This document shows, one piece after another, positions 27,662-36,842 of a DNA stretch of 64,000 nt. The notes under the pieces are model-generated. The model did not search any database. It was not told the origin of the DNA and worked only from the letters and a program-made list of their open reading frames with translations. Source of the stretch: Aedoeadaptatus coxii (lineage in GTDB: Bacteria > Bacillota > Clostridia > Tissierellales > Peptoniphilaceae); the NCBI RefSeq assembly GCF_001553115.1, contig NZ_KQ960157.1, positions 1 through 64,000 on the forward strand, read 5' to 3'. The first letter of the stretch is position 1, and the number at the start of each line of letters is the position of its first letter. The position numbers were made by a program, and so were the translations under genes.

Positions 27662-29362
27662 TTATGCCGTTTCTTTTCGATTCACTTCTTCCGCCACCAA
27701 ACTCTTCTCGCCGTGACTCTTGATCGGATCGAAAGTTAAGCGGGCGATGTTGAAGGCGTGGTCACCGATACGTTCCAGCGTACCTAAAATGTCGACATAC
27801 AAGGATGTGGTGACGGTAGCCTCTTCGTGTTGCGAGGTCATCCGTCTAAAGTGGGACGCACGGAGTTGGTATTCCATGTAGTTTAAGTTGTTTTCGTCTT
27901 CTTTCATCATTTCGTAGAGATGGTGATCGCCGCCGTCGAATACGGCCACGCCGTTTGAGAACATATGGAGGAGAAGTTCGTACATGGCCATTAAATCCGC
28001 CATGGCTTCTTCGCTAAATTCCTCTCGGGAATCGTAAATCATTTCGTAATATTCCACCAGGTTCTGCACCAGGTCGCCGATACGCTCGAAATTCTTTTGC
28101 ACCTGCAAATTCGAGGAATATTCGTCGGCCAATTCTTCCGTTAAGGACTGCTTGGAGATTTTCAACAAGTAATCCTCGATTTTCGTATCCAGGGAGTTGA
28201 TCATATCTTCTAACTGATTGACTTCGTGGAAATATTTTTTATCTTTGGTGGTGAGGTAATGTTTGGAGTCTTCCATAGATTCCAATACGATTTCAGATAC
28301 TTGAAGCATAGCGGCTTTGGCTTGTGTTAAAGCGGCTGCCGGGAAAGCTTCCACCAAGGTTTCGTCCAATTGGATTTTGCCCAGTTGCAGGGAAAGATCT
28401 TCTCTGCCCGGCATAATCTTTTCCAAAATTTTAACGCATTGGGGAATAATCGGCAGGAAAATCAGCATCCCTACCAAGTTAAAGGTAAAGTGCGCCAAGG
28501 CGATGGTCATCATCTTGTTCATATGAAAAGTTTCCGCCGCTTTTAATATAAATTTCGAATAGGGCCCGATAATCAGTAAAAACAGAACGGACACCAATAC
28601 ATTAAACAGGAAGTGGAACAGGCAGGTTCTCCGCGCCGCCAAACTTCCCCCAACAGCTGCCAACGCCGCCGTAATGGTAGTACCGATGTTGGCGCCGAAA
28701 ACCAAACCCAGCGCCGCCACAAAGGTAATGGAGTGGGATGCGTAAAGGGATTGCACGATCCCGACGATGGCCGAAGACGATTGGATGACAGCGGTAATCA
28801 CAGCGCCTGCCAATGCCGCCAATGCCGGTTGGGAACTCATGCGCACCACCAGGGATTCAAATCCCGGAATGGATTGTAAATCCTTTAATGCGTCGCCCAT
28901 GGTGTTTAAGCCGATAAAGAGCAAGCCGAAGCCGATAATGATTTCGCCGAGGTAAATGCTCTTTTTCCGCGTGGCCATAAGCACTAAAAACACGCCGATA
29001 AGTAATATAAAGTAGGCGTAATAATCCAGTTGAAAACCGATTAAGATCGAGGTAACCGTCGTCCCGATGTTCGCCCCTAAAATAATGCCGATGGCTTGAG
29101 AAAGGCCCATTAAACCGGAACGCACGAGGGATATGGCGATGACCGTGGCCGCCGATGAGGATTGAATGACCCCCGTCATGACGACGCCGACGATGATGGC
29201 CATGATCGGATTGGACGTATACTTTTCGATATAGTCCCGAATCTTGGTGCCGGCAAACTTGGTTAAGCTGTCGCCCATGATCTTGACGCCGAAGAGGAAT
29301 AGCCCCAATCCGCCGGCGATAAAATGCCAGTTGATATGAGACCAGGAACTAACGTCTGCCAT
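27662..29362 (-). CDS. Na+/phosphate cotransporter family protein with PhoU domain
   Basis: A 566-residue membrane protein of the NptA/YjbB type. Two inverted Na/Pi cotransporter repeats carry the signature QSSSA twice (GVIQSSSAATVIAISL near residue 70 and AVIQSSSAIVGIVQSL near 190), with GANIGTTVT/GANIGTTIT after each. The C-terminal ~210 residues are a PhoU-like helical domain (YSSNLQVQKNFERIGD, TLERIGDHAFNIARL). The start is the ATG at 29362 after AAGGAGAT; an in-frame TTG five codons upstream lies within the ribosome binding site. Likely imports or exports phosphate with Na+. Confidence 0.9.
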   Translation of the reverse strand: MADVSSWSHINWHFIAGGLGLFLFGVKIMGDSLTKFAGTKIRDYIEKYTSNPIMAIIVGVVMTGVIQSSSAATVIAISLVRSGLMGLSQAIGIILGANIGTTVTSILIGFQLDYYAYFILLIGVFLVLMATRKKSIYLGEIIIGFGLLFIGLNTMGDALKDLQSIPGFESLVVRMSSQPALAALAGAVITAVIQSSSAIVGIVQSLYASHSITFVAALGLVFGANIGTTITAALAAVGGSLAARRTCLFHFLFNVLVSVLFLLIIGPYSKFILKAAETFHMNKMMTIALAHFTFNLVGMLIFLPIIPQCVKILEKIMPGREDLSLQLGKIQLDETLVEAFPAAALTQAKAAMLQVSEIVLESMEDSKHYLTTKDKKYFHEVNQLEDMINSLDTKIEDYLLKISKQSLTEELADEYSSNLQVQKNFERIGDLVQNLVEYYEMIYDSREEFSEEAMADLMAMYELLLHMFSNGVAVFDGGDHHLYEMMKEDENNLNYMEYQLRASHFRRMTSQHEEATVTTSLYVDILGTLERIGDHAFNIARLTFDPIKSHGEKSLVAEEVNRKETA

Positions 29363-29403
29363 AACATCTCCTTCCAAAGATTAGAAATCGTTCATACGAA
29401 TCC

Positions 29404-29431
29404 ATTATATCAAAAAGTAAAGAAGTGGTAA
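29404..29431 (-). promoter_or_regulatory. Promoter of the Na/Pi cotransporter gene
   Basis: Minus strand: -35 TTACCA (29426-29431), 16-nt spacer, perfect -10 TATAAT (29404-29409). Confidence 0.6.
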
Positions 29432-29467
29432 GGTTTATGTATTGTTAATTTAAAAACTTAGACACAA

Positions 29468-29496
29468 AAAAAGCCCTCCCCTGCGGGAAGGCTTTT
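29468..29496 (-). terminator. Terminator of the alanine/glycine symporter gene
   Basis: AAAAGCC-TCCC paired with GGGA-GGCTTTT around a short loop, A-run before it on the plus strand (T-run on the minus strand); just past the symporter stop codon. Confidence 0.75.
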
Positions 29497-29499
29497 CGC

Positions 29500-30897
29500 T
29501 TATTTCCAGTAATCTAATTTGCTGTCGTCGATGCCCACGTTTTTGGCGATGAAGTGGGGGTTTTTGCCGGCGTGGCTTTGTTCTTTGTAGTCTTTTAATG
29601 CCGCCAGGGCTTGGTTGCCCAAGAGCAGGATCGCCGGGATGTTGACGAGAACCATAAGGGCCATTAAGAAGTCGGCGATGTTCCATGCCGCTTCCATTTT
29701 AATGCTCGATCCCACAAAGATCAAAAGGATGGCGATGATGCGGTAGCAGAGCATAAAGGTTTTGGATGGCGTTTTTTTATTGAGGTAGGTTAAGCAGTTG
29801 TCTACGTAGTAAAGGTTGCCTAAAAGGGTGGTAAAGGCGAAGAGGGTAAGGGACAGGGTGATAAAGATGTAGCCGCCGTGTCCGAATACGGTCGCCAAGG
29901 ATTCTTGTACGTAGGCTGCGCCCGCCAATTCTTCCGTAGCTTCGATGCCCGATGCCATGGACATAAAGGCCGTCGCCGAGCAGATGACGAGTGTGTCCAA
30001 GAAGACGGAAAACATTTGAACTAAACCTTGTTTTACCGGGTGAGACACATCGGCCGATGCTGCGGCGTTCGGTGCCGAACCCATACCGGCTTCGTTAGAG
30101 TAAAGGCCGCGCTTAACCCCTTGTACGAGGGCGGAGCCTGCCAAGCCGCCGAAGATGGCTCTGAAGTTAAAGGCATCGCTGAAGATGTTTTTGATGACGG
30201 TGGGCATGTAGGAAATGTTTCTGAAGATCATAAACAGCGCCATGGCGACGAAGATGATGCCCATTAAGGGAACGAGTGTGGATGTCGCCTTGATGATGCG
30301 CTTGCCGCCGCCTAGGATGCAGTATCCTGCGACGATGGCGAGTACCCCGCCGATGATCCACGTGGTTTTGCCTTCTTGGAAGAAGTCGTATACGCGGAAG
30401 GAATCGGTCATGTTAAAGGACGCGAGCATGTTAAAGCCTACGGCGTATGTGAGGATGAGGAAGACGGCGAAGATAACGCCGACGGTTCTGGAGCCTAATG
30501 CGGTTTCGATGTAATAGCTGGGGCCGCCGTAGCTCGTGCCGTGCTCGCCGCGTTTTTTATAGATTTGCGCGAGGGTGGATTCGATAAAGGCCGATGCCCC
30601 GCCGATAATGGCGGTAACCCACATCCAGAACACGGCACCGTAGCCGCCGAGGCAAATGGCTTGTGCCACGCCGACGATGTTGCCCGTGCCGACACGGGAT
30701 GCGGTGGAAACCATAAGCGCCTGGAATGAGGAGACCTCGCCTTCGTGGGGTGCTTCCCGAAGGACGCGAAGGGATTCTCCGAACATGGATATTTGCAAAA
30801 ATCCCGTGCGAATCGTAAAGTAAAGGCCAGCGCCGAGTAGGACGATGATCAAAATGGGGTAGTACAGATACCCGTTGATGGTCAATAAAAGTTCCAT
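29500..30897 (-). CDS. Alanine/glycine:cation symporter (AGCS family)
   Basis: A 465-residue protein with about eleven membrane segments. AGCS family signatures are plain: GLYFTIRTGFLQI near the N-terminus, SRVGTGNIVGVAQAICLGGYGAVFWMW, GTSYGGPSYYIETALG and GLYSNEAGMGSAPNAAASA. It imports alanine or glycine with Na+ (or H+), which suits an amino-acid fermenter. The ATG is preceded by GAGGTGA. A possible promoter upstream combines TTTACA and TAAGAT 16 nt apart. Single gene with its own terminator. Confidence 0.93.
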   Translation of the reverse strand: MELLLTINGYLYYPILIIVLLGAGLYFTIRTGFLQISMFGESLRVLREAPHEGEVSSFQALMVSTASRVGTGNIVGVAQAICLGGYGAVFWMWVTAIIGGASAFIESTLAQIYKKRGEHGTSYGGPSYYIETALGSRTVGVIFAVFLILTYAVGFNMLASFNMTDSFRVYDFFQEGKTTWIIGGVLAIVAGYCILGGGKRIIKATSTLVPLMGIIFVAMALFMIFRNISYMPTVIKNIFSDAFNFRAIFGGLAGSALVQGVKRGLYSNEAGMGSAPNAAASADVSHPVKQGLVQMFSVFLDTLVICSATAFMSMASGIEATEELAGAAYVQESLATVFGHGGYIFITLSLTLFAFTTLLGNLYYVDNCLTYLNKKTPSKTFMLCYRIIAILLIFVGSSIKMEAAWNIADFLMALMVLVNIPAILLLGNQALAALKDYKEQSHAGKNPHFIAKNVGIDDSKLDYWK

Positions 30898-31094
30898 AAG
30901 TCACCTCGTTTTTATAATTTATCAAAGTATAGCGTTTTCAGATAAACATATCTTAACACAAAAAACTACATTGTAAAAGATCATTTTGTAATAACACAAG
31001 TTGATGGCGAATCTTGCACGTTCTTTTCTGTAATTTTTTCTGTTTTTTATCGCACTTTCTTATAAAAACGACATAATGTAGCGTATGAAAGTGA

Positions 31095-31595
31095 TTAATC
31101 GCTTAATTTATCGCCAATTTTGGGAAGATAAGTTTTTATTCTCGCGGCCATGGGCGGAGCAAATTCTCCCCGAGCGAGCATATTTTCCAATTCTTCTTTG
31201 CCGACGAATCGATAATCTTCCACTTCGCTCGCCTGCATGGTGATCTTGTCTACGTCCTTTACTAAGAGAAAGATTTTGGAATGTTTTTGTTCTTCTTTCA
31301 GTGTGCCGAGTAAATCCACGTCGTTTTTCGTAACAGAAATGCCTACTTCTTCCGAAAGTTCCCGAAGGGCGCCTTCCAGTGGCGTTTCTTCGCCGACGAC
31401 ACTGCCCATGGTAAATTCCCATTGGTGTTCAAAGGTTTTGCCGGCGGCTCGTTTGGTAATCAACAGTTTTCCCCGGCTCACCACCATGACCCCCGCCACC
31501 ACATAGTATTCTTCCGGCGCTAAGGGTTGGGAGCGCTCTTTCATGTAGCCTTGGTAATTGAAGTTTTCGTCGTAAATGCGTCGCATTTCGCTCAT
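31095..31595 (-). CDS. Nudix hydrolase
   Basis: A 166-residue Nudix-fold pyrophosphohydrolase. The Nudix box is complete and in register (G-x5-E-x7-RELSEEVGI, about residues 64-86). The N-terminal residues 1-30 and the YYVVAGVMVVSRGKLLITKRA strand fit the MutT/IPP-isomerase-like branch that acts on nucleoside diphosphate derivatives. Substrate unknown. AAGGAGG precedes the ATG and follows immediately after the V-ATPase terminator, so the gene probably depends on read-through or a weak local promoter. Confidence 0.88.
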   Translation of the reverse strand: MSEMRRIYDENFNYQGYMKERSQPLAPEEYYVVAGVMVVSRGKLLITKRAAGKTFEHQWEFTMGSVVGEETPLEGALRELSEEVGISVTKNDVDLLGTLKEEQKHSKIFLLVKDVDKITMQASEVEDYRFVGKEELENMLARGEFAPPMAARIKTYLPKIGDKLSD

Positions 31596-31610
31596 TATGT
31601 CCTCCTTATA

Positions 31611-31638
31611 AAAAAAGAGACCGCCTAAGCGGTCTTCT
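31611..31638 (-). terminator. Terminator of the V-ATPase operon
   Basis: AGACCGC/GCGGTCT stem with a CTAA loop and an A-run on the plus strand (T-run on the minus strand). It ends the nine-gene operon just before the Nudix ribosome binding site. Confidence 0.8.
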
Positions 31639-31639
31639 C

Positions 31640-32257
31640 TTATTCCGATACATTGTTTTTGACGCGTTTTAAGCGGAAGAAATCTTCACGCTCTTTTTCC
31701 GCCAAAATGTCTTCGATTTCTTTTTTGGTCTGTTCGTACTTTGGAATTTGTATTTTTTCCAGGGCGTTGGCACGTTTTACCGTCTTTTTTATTTCTTTCG
31801 CCAATCGGTATAGGTCGGTTTCAAGTTCCGCCAGTTCGTAGATTCTCGCCCGCATGTCGTGCATACGAATGTAGGCTTCGTCGAAGGCGAAGTTGCTCTC
31901 GAACATACTGAAGGTGGTGTTCGGCGAAAATTCCTTGTAGTGAATTTCCGGGATTTCCACGCCCATAACGGAGCGGTAGCCGATGGTGTAAGGCTCTTCC
32001 AACGGCATGGATTTGCTCATGTCCACGACGGCTTCCCATCCCATGGTGACCGATGCCATGGTAAAGGCGTCGTAGGAGCGGGTGAAGTCCCCTTCGATTT
32101 CTTTTTGGATGGTTTGGGCTCGTTCGTTAAGGCGCATCATTTCGCGCATTAAGACGGCCCGTTTTTTATCCAAGAGGCCGTAGCCTTTTTTGGCAAATTC
32201 CAAGGCGCTTTTTACTTTTAAAAGATTGGCTTTTGTCGCCGTCACTCGTTTTGCCAT
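31640..32257 (-). CDS. V-type ATP synthase/ATPase subunit D
   Basis: A 205-residue, almost wholly helical protein: the central rotor shaft of the V1 head. N-terminal VTATKANLLKVKSALEFAKKGYGLLDKKR is the typical subunit D start, and the C-terminal arm RVNALEKIQIPKY-type block (here RANALEKIQIPKYEQ) is conserved. Last gene of the operon, 9 nt after subunit B. Couples ATP hydrolysis in A3B3 to c-ring rotation. Confidence 0.93.
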   Translation of the reverse strand: MAKRVTATKANLLKVKSALEFAKKGYGLLDKKRAVLMREMMRLNERAQTIQKEIEGDFTRSYDAFTMASVTMGWEAVVDMSKSMPLEEPYTIGYRSVMGVEIPEIHYKEFSPNTTFSMFESNFAFDEAYIRMHDMRARIYELAELETDLYRLAKEIKKTVKRANALEKIQIPKYEQTKKEIEDILAEKEREDFFRLKRVKNNVSE

Positions 32258-32266
32258 GGCGCACCT

Positions 32267-33643
32267 CTAGTAGTATTCTTCTAAAAGTTTGGGATCGATG
32301 CGAACCAAGCTGTCTTTCGGCAGGATGCGCAAAAGTTCCCATGCTTTATCCAGTGTTTGCCCGATAGTGGACGATTCGTTGAAGCCCTGGCCGATAAATT
32401 CGTTTTCAAAGCGCTTACCGAATGTGAGGATTTTTTGATCGCCTTCGGAAAGTTCTTCTTCGCCGATAATTTGAGCGAGGGACCTTACTTCGATACAACG
32501 GGAATAGGATGCAAAAAGTTGAGCCGATACGTCGGCGTGATCTTTGCGGGTGTATTCTTCGCCGATACCGTCTTTCATTAGACGGGAAAGGGAATCGAGA
32601 ATGTTCACCGGCGGATAAATGCCCTGGCCGTTGAGGTCGCGGGAAAGTACGATTTGCCCTTCGGTAATGTATCCCGTTAAGTCGGGAATCGGGTGGGTAA
32701 TGTCGTCGGATGGCATGGTTAAGATGGGGATCAAGGTAACGGATCCTTCCACGCCGCGAATCATGCCGGCGCGCTCGTAAAGGGCGGCGAGATCGGAGTA
32801 TAAATAGCCGGGGTAGCCTTTACGGGAGGGTACTTCCTGACGTTGAGAGGATACTTCCCGCAAGCTTTCGCCGTAGCTTGTCATGTCTGTCATAATGACG
32901 AGGACGTGTTTGTGTTCTTCAAAGGCTAAATATTCCGCTGCGGTTAAGGCGCATTTCGGCGCAATGATCCGCTCCATAATCGGGTCGTCGGCATAGTTCA
33001 TGTAGATGACGACTTTGTCCATGACGCCGGCTTCCATAAAGCTATCGGTAAAGAAGGATGCCACTTCCCGCTTTAAGCCCATGCCGCAGAAGACGACGGC
33101 GAAATCCGCCCCGTCTTTTCCGCTGTCGGCGATGTTGGCCTGGCGAATGATTTGAGCGGCGAGCTCGTTATGGGGAAGGCCGGAGCCCGAAAAGATCGGG
33201 AGTTTTTGGCCGCGGATCAGCGTCATGACCGAGTCGATGGCGCGAATACCCGTTTGAATAAAGTTACGGGGATATTCCCGTGCCACCGGGTTCATAGGCT
33301 GGCCGTTGACATTGTAAAATTTACCGGAGTAAATGGGGCCTCCGTTGTCGATGGCTTGGCCGATGCCGCTGAAGCGTCTGCCCAATATGGCAGGCGACAG
33401 GGGGATTTCGAAGGGGCGCCCTTCAAAGACGACCCGTAGGTTTTCCGTGGAAACCCCCATGGATTCGCCGAAGATTTGAACGGTGGCTTTATCGTCGGAA
33501 ATGCCGATGACGCGGCCGACTAATTCTTCTTTCGTTTCGGAGTTGGTAATGGATACAATTTCGCCGTATTTTACGTGGTGAAGGCCGGAAAGATCGATGA
33601 GGGATCCGTTGACATTATCTAAGGATAGATATTCTTTTTTCAT
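32267..33643 (-). CDS. V-type ATP synthase/ATPase subunit B
   Basis: A 458-residue non-catalytic nucleotide-binding subunit of the V1 head. The P-loop is degenerate ([10 protein letters not shown]), as is normal for subunit B. Other landmarks are [10 protein letters not shown], the [21 protein letters not shown] segment and [11 protein letters not shown]. Its ATG overlaps the subunit A stop by 4 nt. Forms the A3B3 hexamer with subunit A. Confidence 0.95.
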   Translation of the reverse strand: MKKEYLSLDNVNGSLIDLSGLHHVKYGEIVSITNSETKEELVGRVIGISDDKATVQIFGESMGVSTENLRVVFEGRPFEIPLSPAILGRRFSGIGQAIDNGGPIYSGKFYNVNGQPMNPVAREYPRNFIQTGIRAIDSVMTLIRGQKLPIFSGSGLPHNELAAQIIRQANIADSGKDGADFAVVFCGMGLKREVASFFTDSFMEAGVMDKVVIYMNYADDPIMERIIAPKCALTAAEYLAFEEHKHVLVIMTDMTSYGESLREVSSQRQEVPSRKGYPGYLYSDLAALYERAGMIRGVEGSVTLIPILTMPSDDITHPIPDLTGYITEGQIVLSRDLNGQGIYPPVNILDSLSRLMKDGIGEEYTRKDHADVSAQLFASYSRCIEVRSLAQIIGEEELSEGDQKILTFGKRFENEFIGQGFNESSTIGQTLDKAWELLRILPKDSLVRIDPKLLEEYY

Positions 33644-35466
33644 GCCTTAGCCTCCTCTTCTTCTTTCGCCCCTTCCCCTTCGGCGTTGGCCTCCTCGGCG
33701 ATGCCGTATTCGATACGGAGTTCGCGGTAGTGTTCCTGAATATCGTTCATCAGGTGCGTAAAGGGCTTCATGTCGCCGTTAGGGATGTTGTATTTCATGT
33801 TGACGATGTTGGAATAAAGGGCGTCGTTTTTTACTTCCTCAATGGAAATGCCTTGTTCCAATACGGTCTTGCCTTCTTCGTACAAGGTGTCGATGACTTC
33901 CATCATAGCAAATTGTTTTTCCAAGGGAACGTATTGGTCAATGGCATTAAAGGCGTTTTGTTGCAGGAAGGCATCTTTAATGATGCGGGCGATTTGTAAG
34001 AGGAATCGCTCTTTGTCGGGCAGAACGTCTTCCCCGACGAGCATGACGATTTCCTGGAGCCGCGCTTCTTCGTTTAAAATGTTTAGGAATTTTTTCCGAA
34101 GGGTGGGCAAGTCGCCTTCCAATCGGTTGTCGTAATAGTTGGAAAGGGCACCTACGTAGCCCGAATAGCTTTTCAGCCAGTGAATGGCGGGATAGTGACG
34201 GGAGTAGGCCAGGTCTTTATCCAGCGCCAAAAAGACGTTGACGAAACGACGTGTGTTTTCCGTAACGGGCTCGGAGAAATCGCCCCCTGCAGGGGATACG
34301 GCGCCGATGGTGGTGACGGATCCGTTTTTCCCGGAAAGGGTGATAACCGATCCGTTCCGTTCGTAAAAGGATGCGATGCGGGAAGGAAGATAGGCGGGGT
34401 AGCCTTCTTCGGCGGGCATTTCTTCCAGACGTCCGGAAATTTCACGTAAGGCTTCCGCCCAACGGGAAGTGGAATCCGCCATCATGGCCACGTCGTAGCC
34501 TTGATCTCTAAAGTATTCGGCGATGGTGATGCCGGTGTAAATCGACGCTTCCCGCGCCGCTACGGGCATGTTCGACGTGTTGGCGATTAAAATCGTACGC
34601 TCCATAAGGGGTTTGCCCGTGTTCGGGTCGATCAGTTTCGGGAAGTCTTCCAATACTTCCGTCATTTCGTTGCCCCGTTCGCCGCAGCCAATGTAGACAA
34701 TAATGTCCGCGTCGCAGAATTTGGCGATGGAGTGTTGGGTCATGGTTTTGCCCGTGCCGAAACCGCCGGGAATGGCGACGGTGCCGCCTTTGGCGATGGG
34801 GAAAAATACATCCAGTACCCGTTGACCTGTTGTTAACAGTTGATTGGCATCTAAAAATTCATTGACGGGACGGGGGATACGTACGGGCCATCGTTGACTC
34901 ATGGCCACGTCGTGTTCTTCGCCGTTTTCATCTTCTACTTTCAACACGGGCTCGGTGACATTATAGTCTCCCGCACGTGCCACCCACGTGATTTTCCCGG
35001 ATACATTCGGCGGCGTTAAGATGCGGTGTTCGATAATCGACGTTTCGGGAACGGTGCCGATAATGGCGCCGCCTTTGATCTCGTCCCCTTCGTTTACTAT
35101 GGGCTTAAAGGACCATTTTTTCTCCAAATCCAGGTTCATCATGCCGATGCCTTCGGGAATGAAATAGCCGTATTCTTCGTTGATGCGGTTAAGGGGCCGC
35201 TCGATGCCGTCGAACATATTGCCGATAAGGCCGGGGCCCAAGCGAACGGAAAGGGGGCCGCCTGTGGAGATAATATCTTCGTCTCGCTTTAAGCCTTCGG
35301 TTTCTTCGTAGACTTGTACGGTGCCTTCGTCGCCGTGAATGGCGATGACTTCGCCGATCAGTTTTTTGTCGCCGACTTGTACCATTTCCCGCATGGAAAA
35401 ATTGCCCATGGGGCGGCCGATGACGACGGGGCCGTTAATTTTAGCAATTTTCGCTTCTTTACGCAT
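33640..35466 (-). CDS. V-type ATP synthase/ATPase catalytic subunit A
   Basis: A 608-residue catalytic subunit. The start is the ATG at 35466 ([17 protein letters not shown]) after GGAGGGAGATGG; the frame is open further upstream only inside subunit E. Walker A is [17 protein letters not shown], and [32 protein letters not shown] is the diagnostic Walker B/SRW region. The non-homologous bulge domain typical of V-type A subunits lies around residues 110-200. It hydrolyses ATP to pump H+ or Na+, or makes ATP in reverse. Overlaps subunit E by 8 nt. Confidence 0.95.
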   Translation of the reverse strand: MRKEAKIAKINGPVVIGRPMGNFSMREMVQVGDKKLIGEVIAIHGDEGTVQVYEETEGLKRDEDIISTGGPLSVRLGPGLIGNMFDGIERPLNRINEEYGYFIPEGIGMMNLDLEKKWSFKPIVNEGDEIKGGAIIGTVPETSIIEHRILTPPNVSGKITWVARAGDYNVTEPVLKVEDENGEEHDVAMSQRWPVRIPRPVNEFLDANQLLTTGQRVLDVFFPIAKGGTVAIPGGFGTGKTMTQHSIAKFCDADIIVYIGCGERGNEMTEVLEDFPKLIDPNTGKPLMERTILIANTSNMPVAAREASIYTGITIAEYFRDQGYDVAMMADSTSRWAEALREISGRLEEMPAEEGYPAYLPSRIASFYERNGSVITLSGKNGSVTTIGAVSPAGGDFSEPVTENTRRFVNVFLALDKDLAYSRHYPAIHWLKSYSGYVGALSNYYDNRLEGDLPTLRKKFLNILNEEARLQEIVMLVGEDVLPDKERFLLQIARIIKDAFLQQNAFNAIDQYVPLEKQFAMMEVIDTLYEEGKTVLEQGISIEEVKNDALYSNIVNMKYNIPNGDMKPFTHLMNDIQEHYRELRIEYGIAEEANAEGEGAKEEEEAKA

Positions 35467-36085
35467 GCTCCATCTCCCTCCGGAAAAGGCCATAGAGAAG
35501 TTTGCCGATCTCGTAGCGCTTTTCTGTGATTTTTGTGGCCAGGTCATAGTTCAGGCTATAGGTTTTCTTCATATCCATTAGTGTGTGGCCGCCGATACAT
35601 TCCTCGGGCAATACGTAAGGATGAAGTGTAAATCCTTTTTCTTTTGCCGATGTTAAGACGGCGTCTTGGAAAGCGTCTAAATCTTCTTTTACCATGCCGA
35701 TGTGGTATTCCCCAGGTTCCAATGTGTCGAGGGTTTCCATGACGTGGTGCAGGACGTTATCTTTGTACGCTTCGGTTGCCGTGTATTCTTTTACGCGGCT
35801 GCGAATGGCGTCGACGAAATCGTCGCCCAGTTCGTTGATTTTTTTAAGCTCCAACACCCGTTCGTTTTCGCGGGCTTTGGCGATTTCCTCGTTGCCCATG
35901 ACGCGGGCGAGGTTTTCTCTTCGCTCCACGATGTTTTGTTGTTCTTCCGAGAGTTGTTTGTTTTTGCGGGCGATGAGATTTTCCTTTTCATCTTCCCACG
36001 CTTCTCTTCGTTTTTCTAAATCCAATAGACGCCGCTTGTAGACGACATCTTCAAATAGTTCCAGTTTGTTTTCGACTTGCAGCAT
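35459..36085 (-). CDS. V-type ATP synthase/ATPase subunit E (peripheral stalk)
   Basis: A 208-residue, highly charged protein. The N-terminal ~100 residues are a long coiled coil (VYKRRLLDLEKRREAWEDEK onward), and the C-terminal part is a small globular domain with the family's ...YVLPEECIGGHTLMD strand. It forms the peripheral stator stalk with the small H/G-type subunit encoded first in the operon. Assignment rests on position and architecture more than on sharp motifs. Confidence 0.8.
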   Translation of the reverse strand: MLQVENKLELFEDVVYKRRLLDLEKRREAWEDEKENLIARKNKQLSEEQQNIVERRENLARVMGNEEIAKARENERVLELKKINELGDDFVDAIRSRVKEYTATEAYKDNVLHHVMETLDTLEPGEYHIGMVKEDLDAFQDAVLTSAKEKGFTLHPYVLPEECIGGHTLMDMKKTYSLNYDLATKITEKRYEIGKLLYGLFRREMEHA

Positions 36086-36096
36086 TTTCTCACCTA

Positions 36097-36405
36097 CTAA
36101 TCCAATTTCACCCCGATGGCTTCGCGGACGTATTTCAATATAAAGTCGTCTTCGCTATAGCCATCGCGACCGGGTAATGTGCAGATAAAGGGACTGCGCT
36201 TCTTTTCTTTTACGGCGAGCACCTCTTCTTCCAATTCGCGGAAGTCCTTTTCGTTTAATATGATCATGCCGATGTTTTTATCTTCAAGGGCCTTTTGAAA
36301 GGCTTCGTGAAGGTCGGATGCTTCTGCACACCACACGCCTTCAAATCCGCTCATACGAAGGGCGACGAGAAGTTCGTCGTCCCTGGAAATGACTCTTGAA
36401 ATCAT
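36097..36405 (-). CDS. V-type ATP synthase/ATPase subunit F
   Basis: A 102-residue subunit of the central rotor. It has the Rossmann-like F-subunit pattern: start MISRVISRDDELLVALRMSGFEG, middle IGMIILNEKDFRELEEEV, and the loop KKRSPFICTLPGRDG, matching the P-x-I-x-x-I-P-G region. Its start overlaps the subunit K stop by 1 nt (TAATG). Confidence 0.88.
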   Translation of the reverse strand: MISRVISRDDELLVALRMSGFEGVWCAEASDLHEAFQKALEDKNIGMIILNEKDFRELEEEVLAVKEKKRSPFICTLPGRDGYSEDDFILKYVREAIGVKLD

Positions 36406-36824
36406 TAGAGCTTGCCTAGGATCATAATGGAGATAATCAAGCCGTAAATCGCAATACCTTCCGCAAGGCCGACGAAGATCAAGGTCTTACCTAAAATGGA
36501 GTCGTCTTCGCTAACGGCGCCTAATGCCGCGGAACCTACGATTCCTACGGCGTAGCCTGTGCCGATGGTGGCAAGGCCTGTGGAAAGGGCGGCGGCGAGA
36601 AGGCCTAAGCCGTTGACTTCCGTCGTTTGGGTTGCCGCGTTAACGACGCCCGGTACGAGAAGGACATAGGCGGCGACAACGGTGGGAATAAAGACGGTGA
36701 GGTTGGTGCGCATAGCGCGTTTTAATTTCTTACGATCGGCGGAAACGCCTCGTTCCATAAAGACAAAGCCTGCGATAATCGTCGAAAGGACGACGAGGGA
36801 TGCTAAAAATAAAATCTTTTCCAT
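36405..36824 (-). CDS. V-type ATP synthase/ATPase subunit K (rotor c-ring)
   Basis: A 139-residue proteolipid; ATG at 36824, 7 nt after AAGGAG. Four membrane segments: two N-terminal ones (about residues 3-22 and 43-61) with no membrane carboxylate, and a C-terminal c-type hairpin (about 72-104 and 111-137). The ion-binding glutamate is E122 in GLAEGIAIYG, so there is one site per four segments, as in V-type rotors. The first pair lacks the glycine zipper seen in the second (STGLATIGTGYAVGIVG). Whether H+ or Na+ is carried cannot be decided safely. Confidence 0.9.
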   Translation of the reverse strand: MEKILFLASLVVLSTIIAGFVFMERGVSADRKKLKRAMRTNLTVFIPTVVAAYVLLVPGVVNAATQTTEVNGLGLLAAALSTGLATIGTGYAVGIVGSAALGAVSEDDSILGKTLIFVGLAEGIAIYGLIISIMILGKL

Positions 36825-36842
36825 AGTCAATCTCCTTTGATA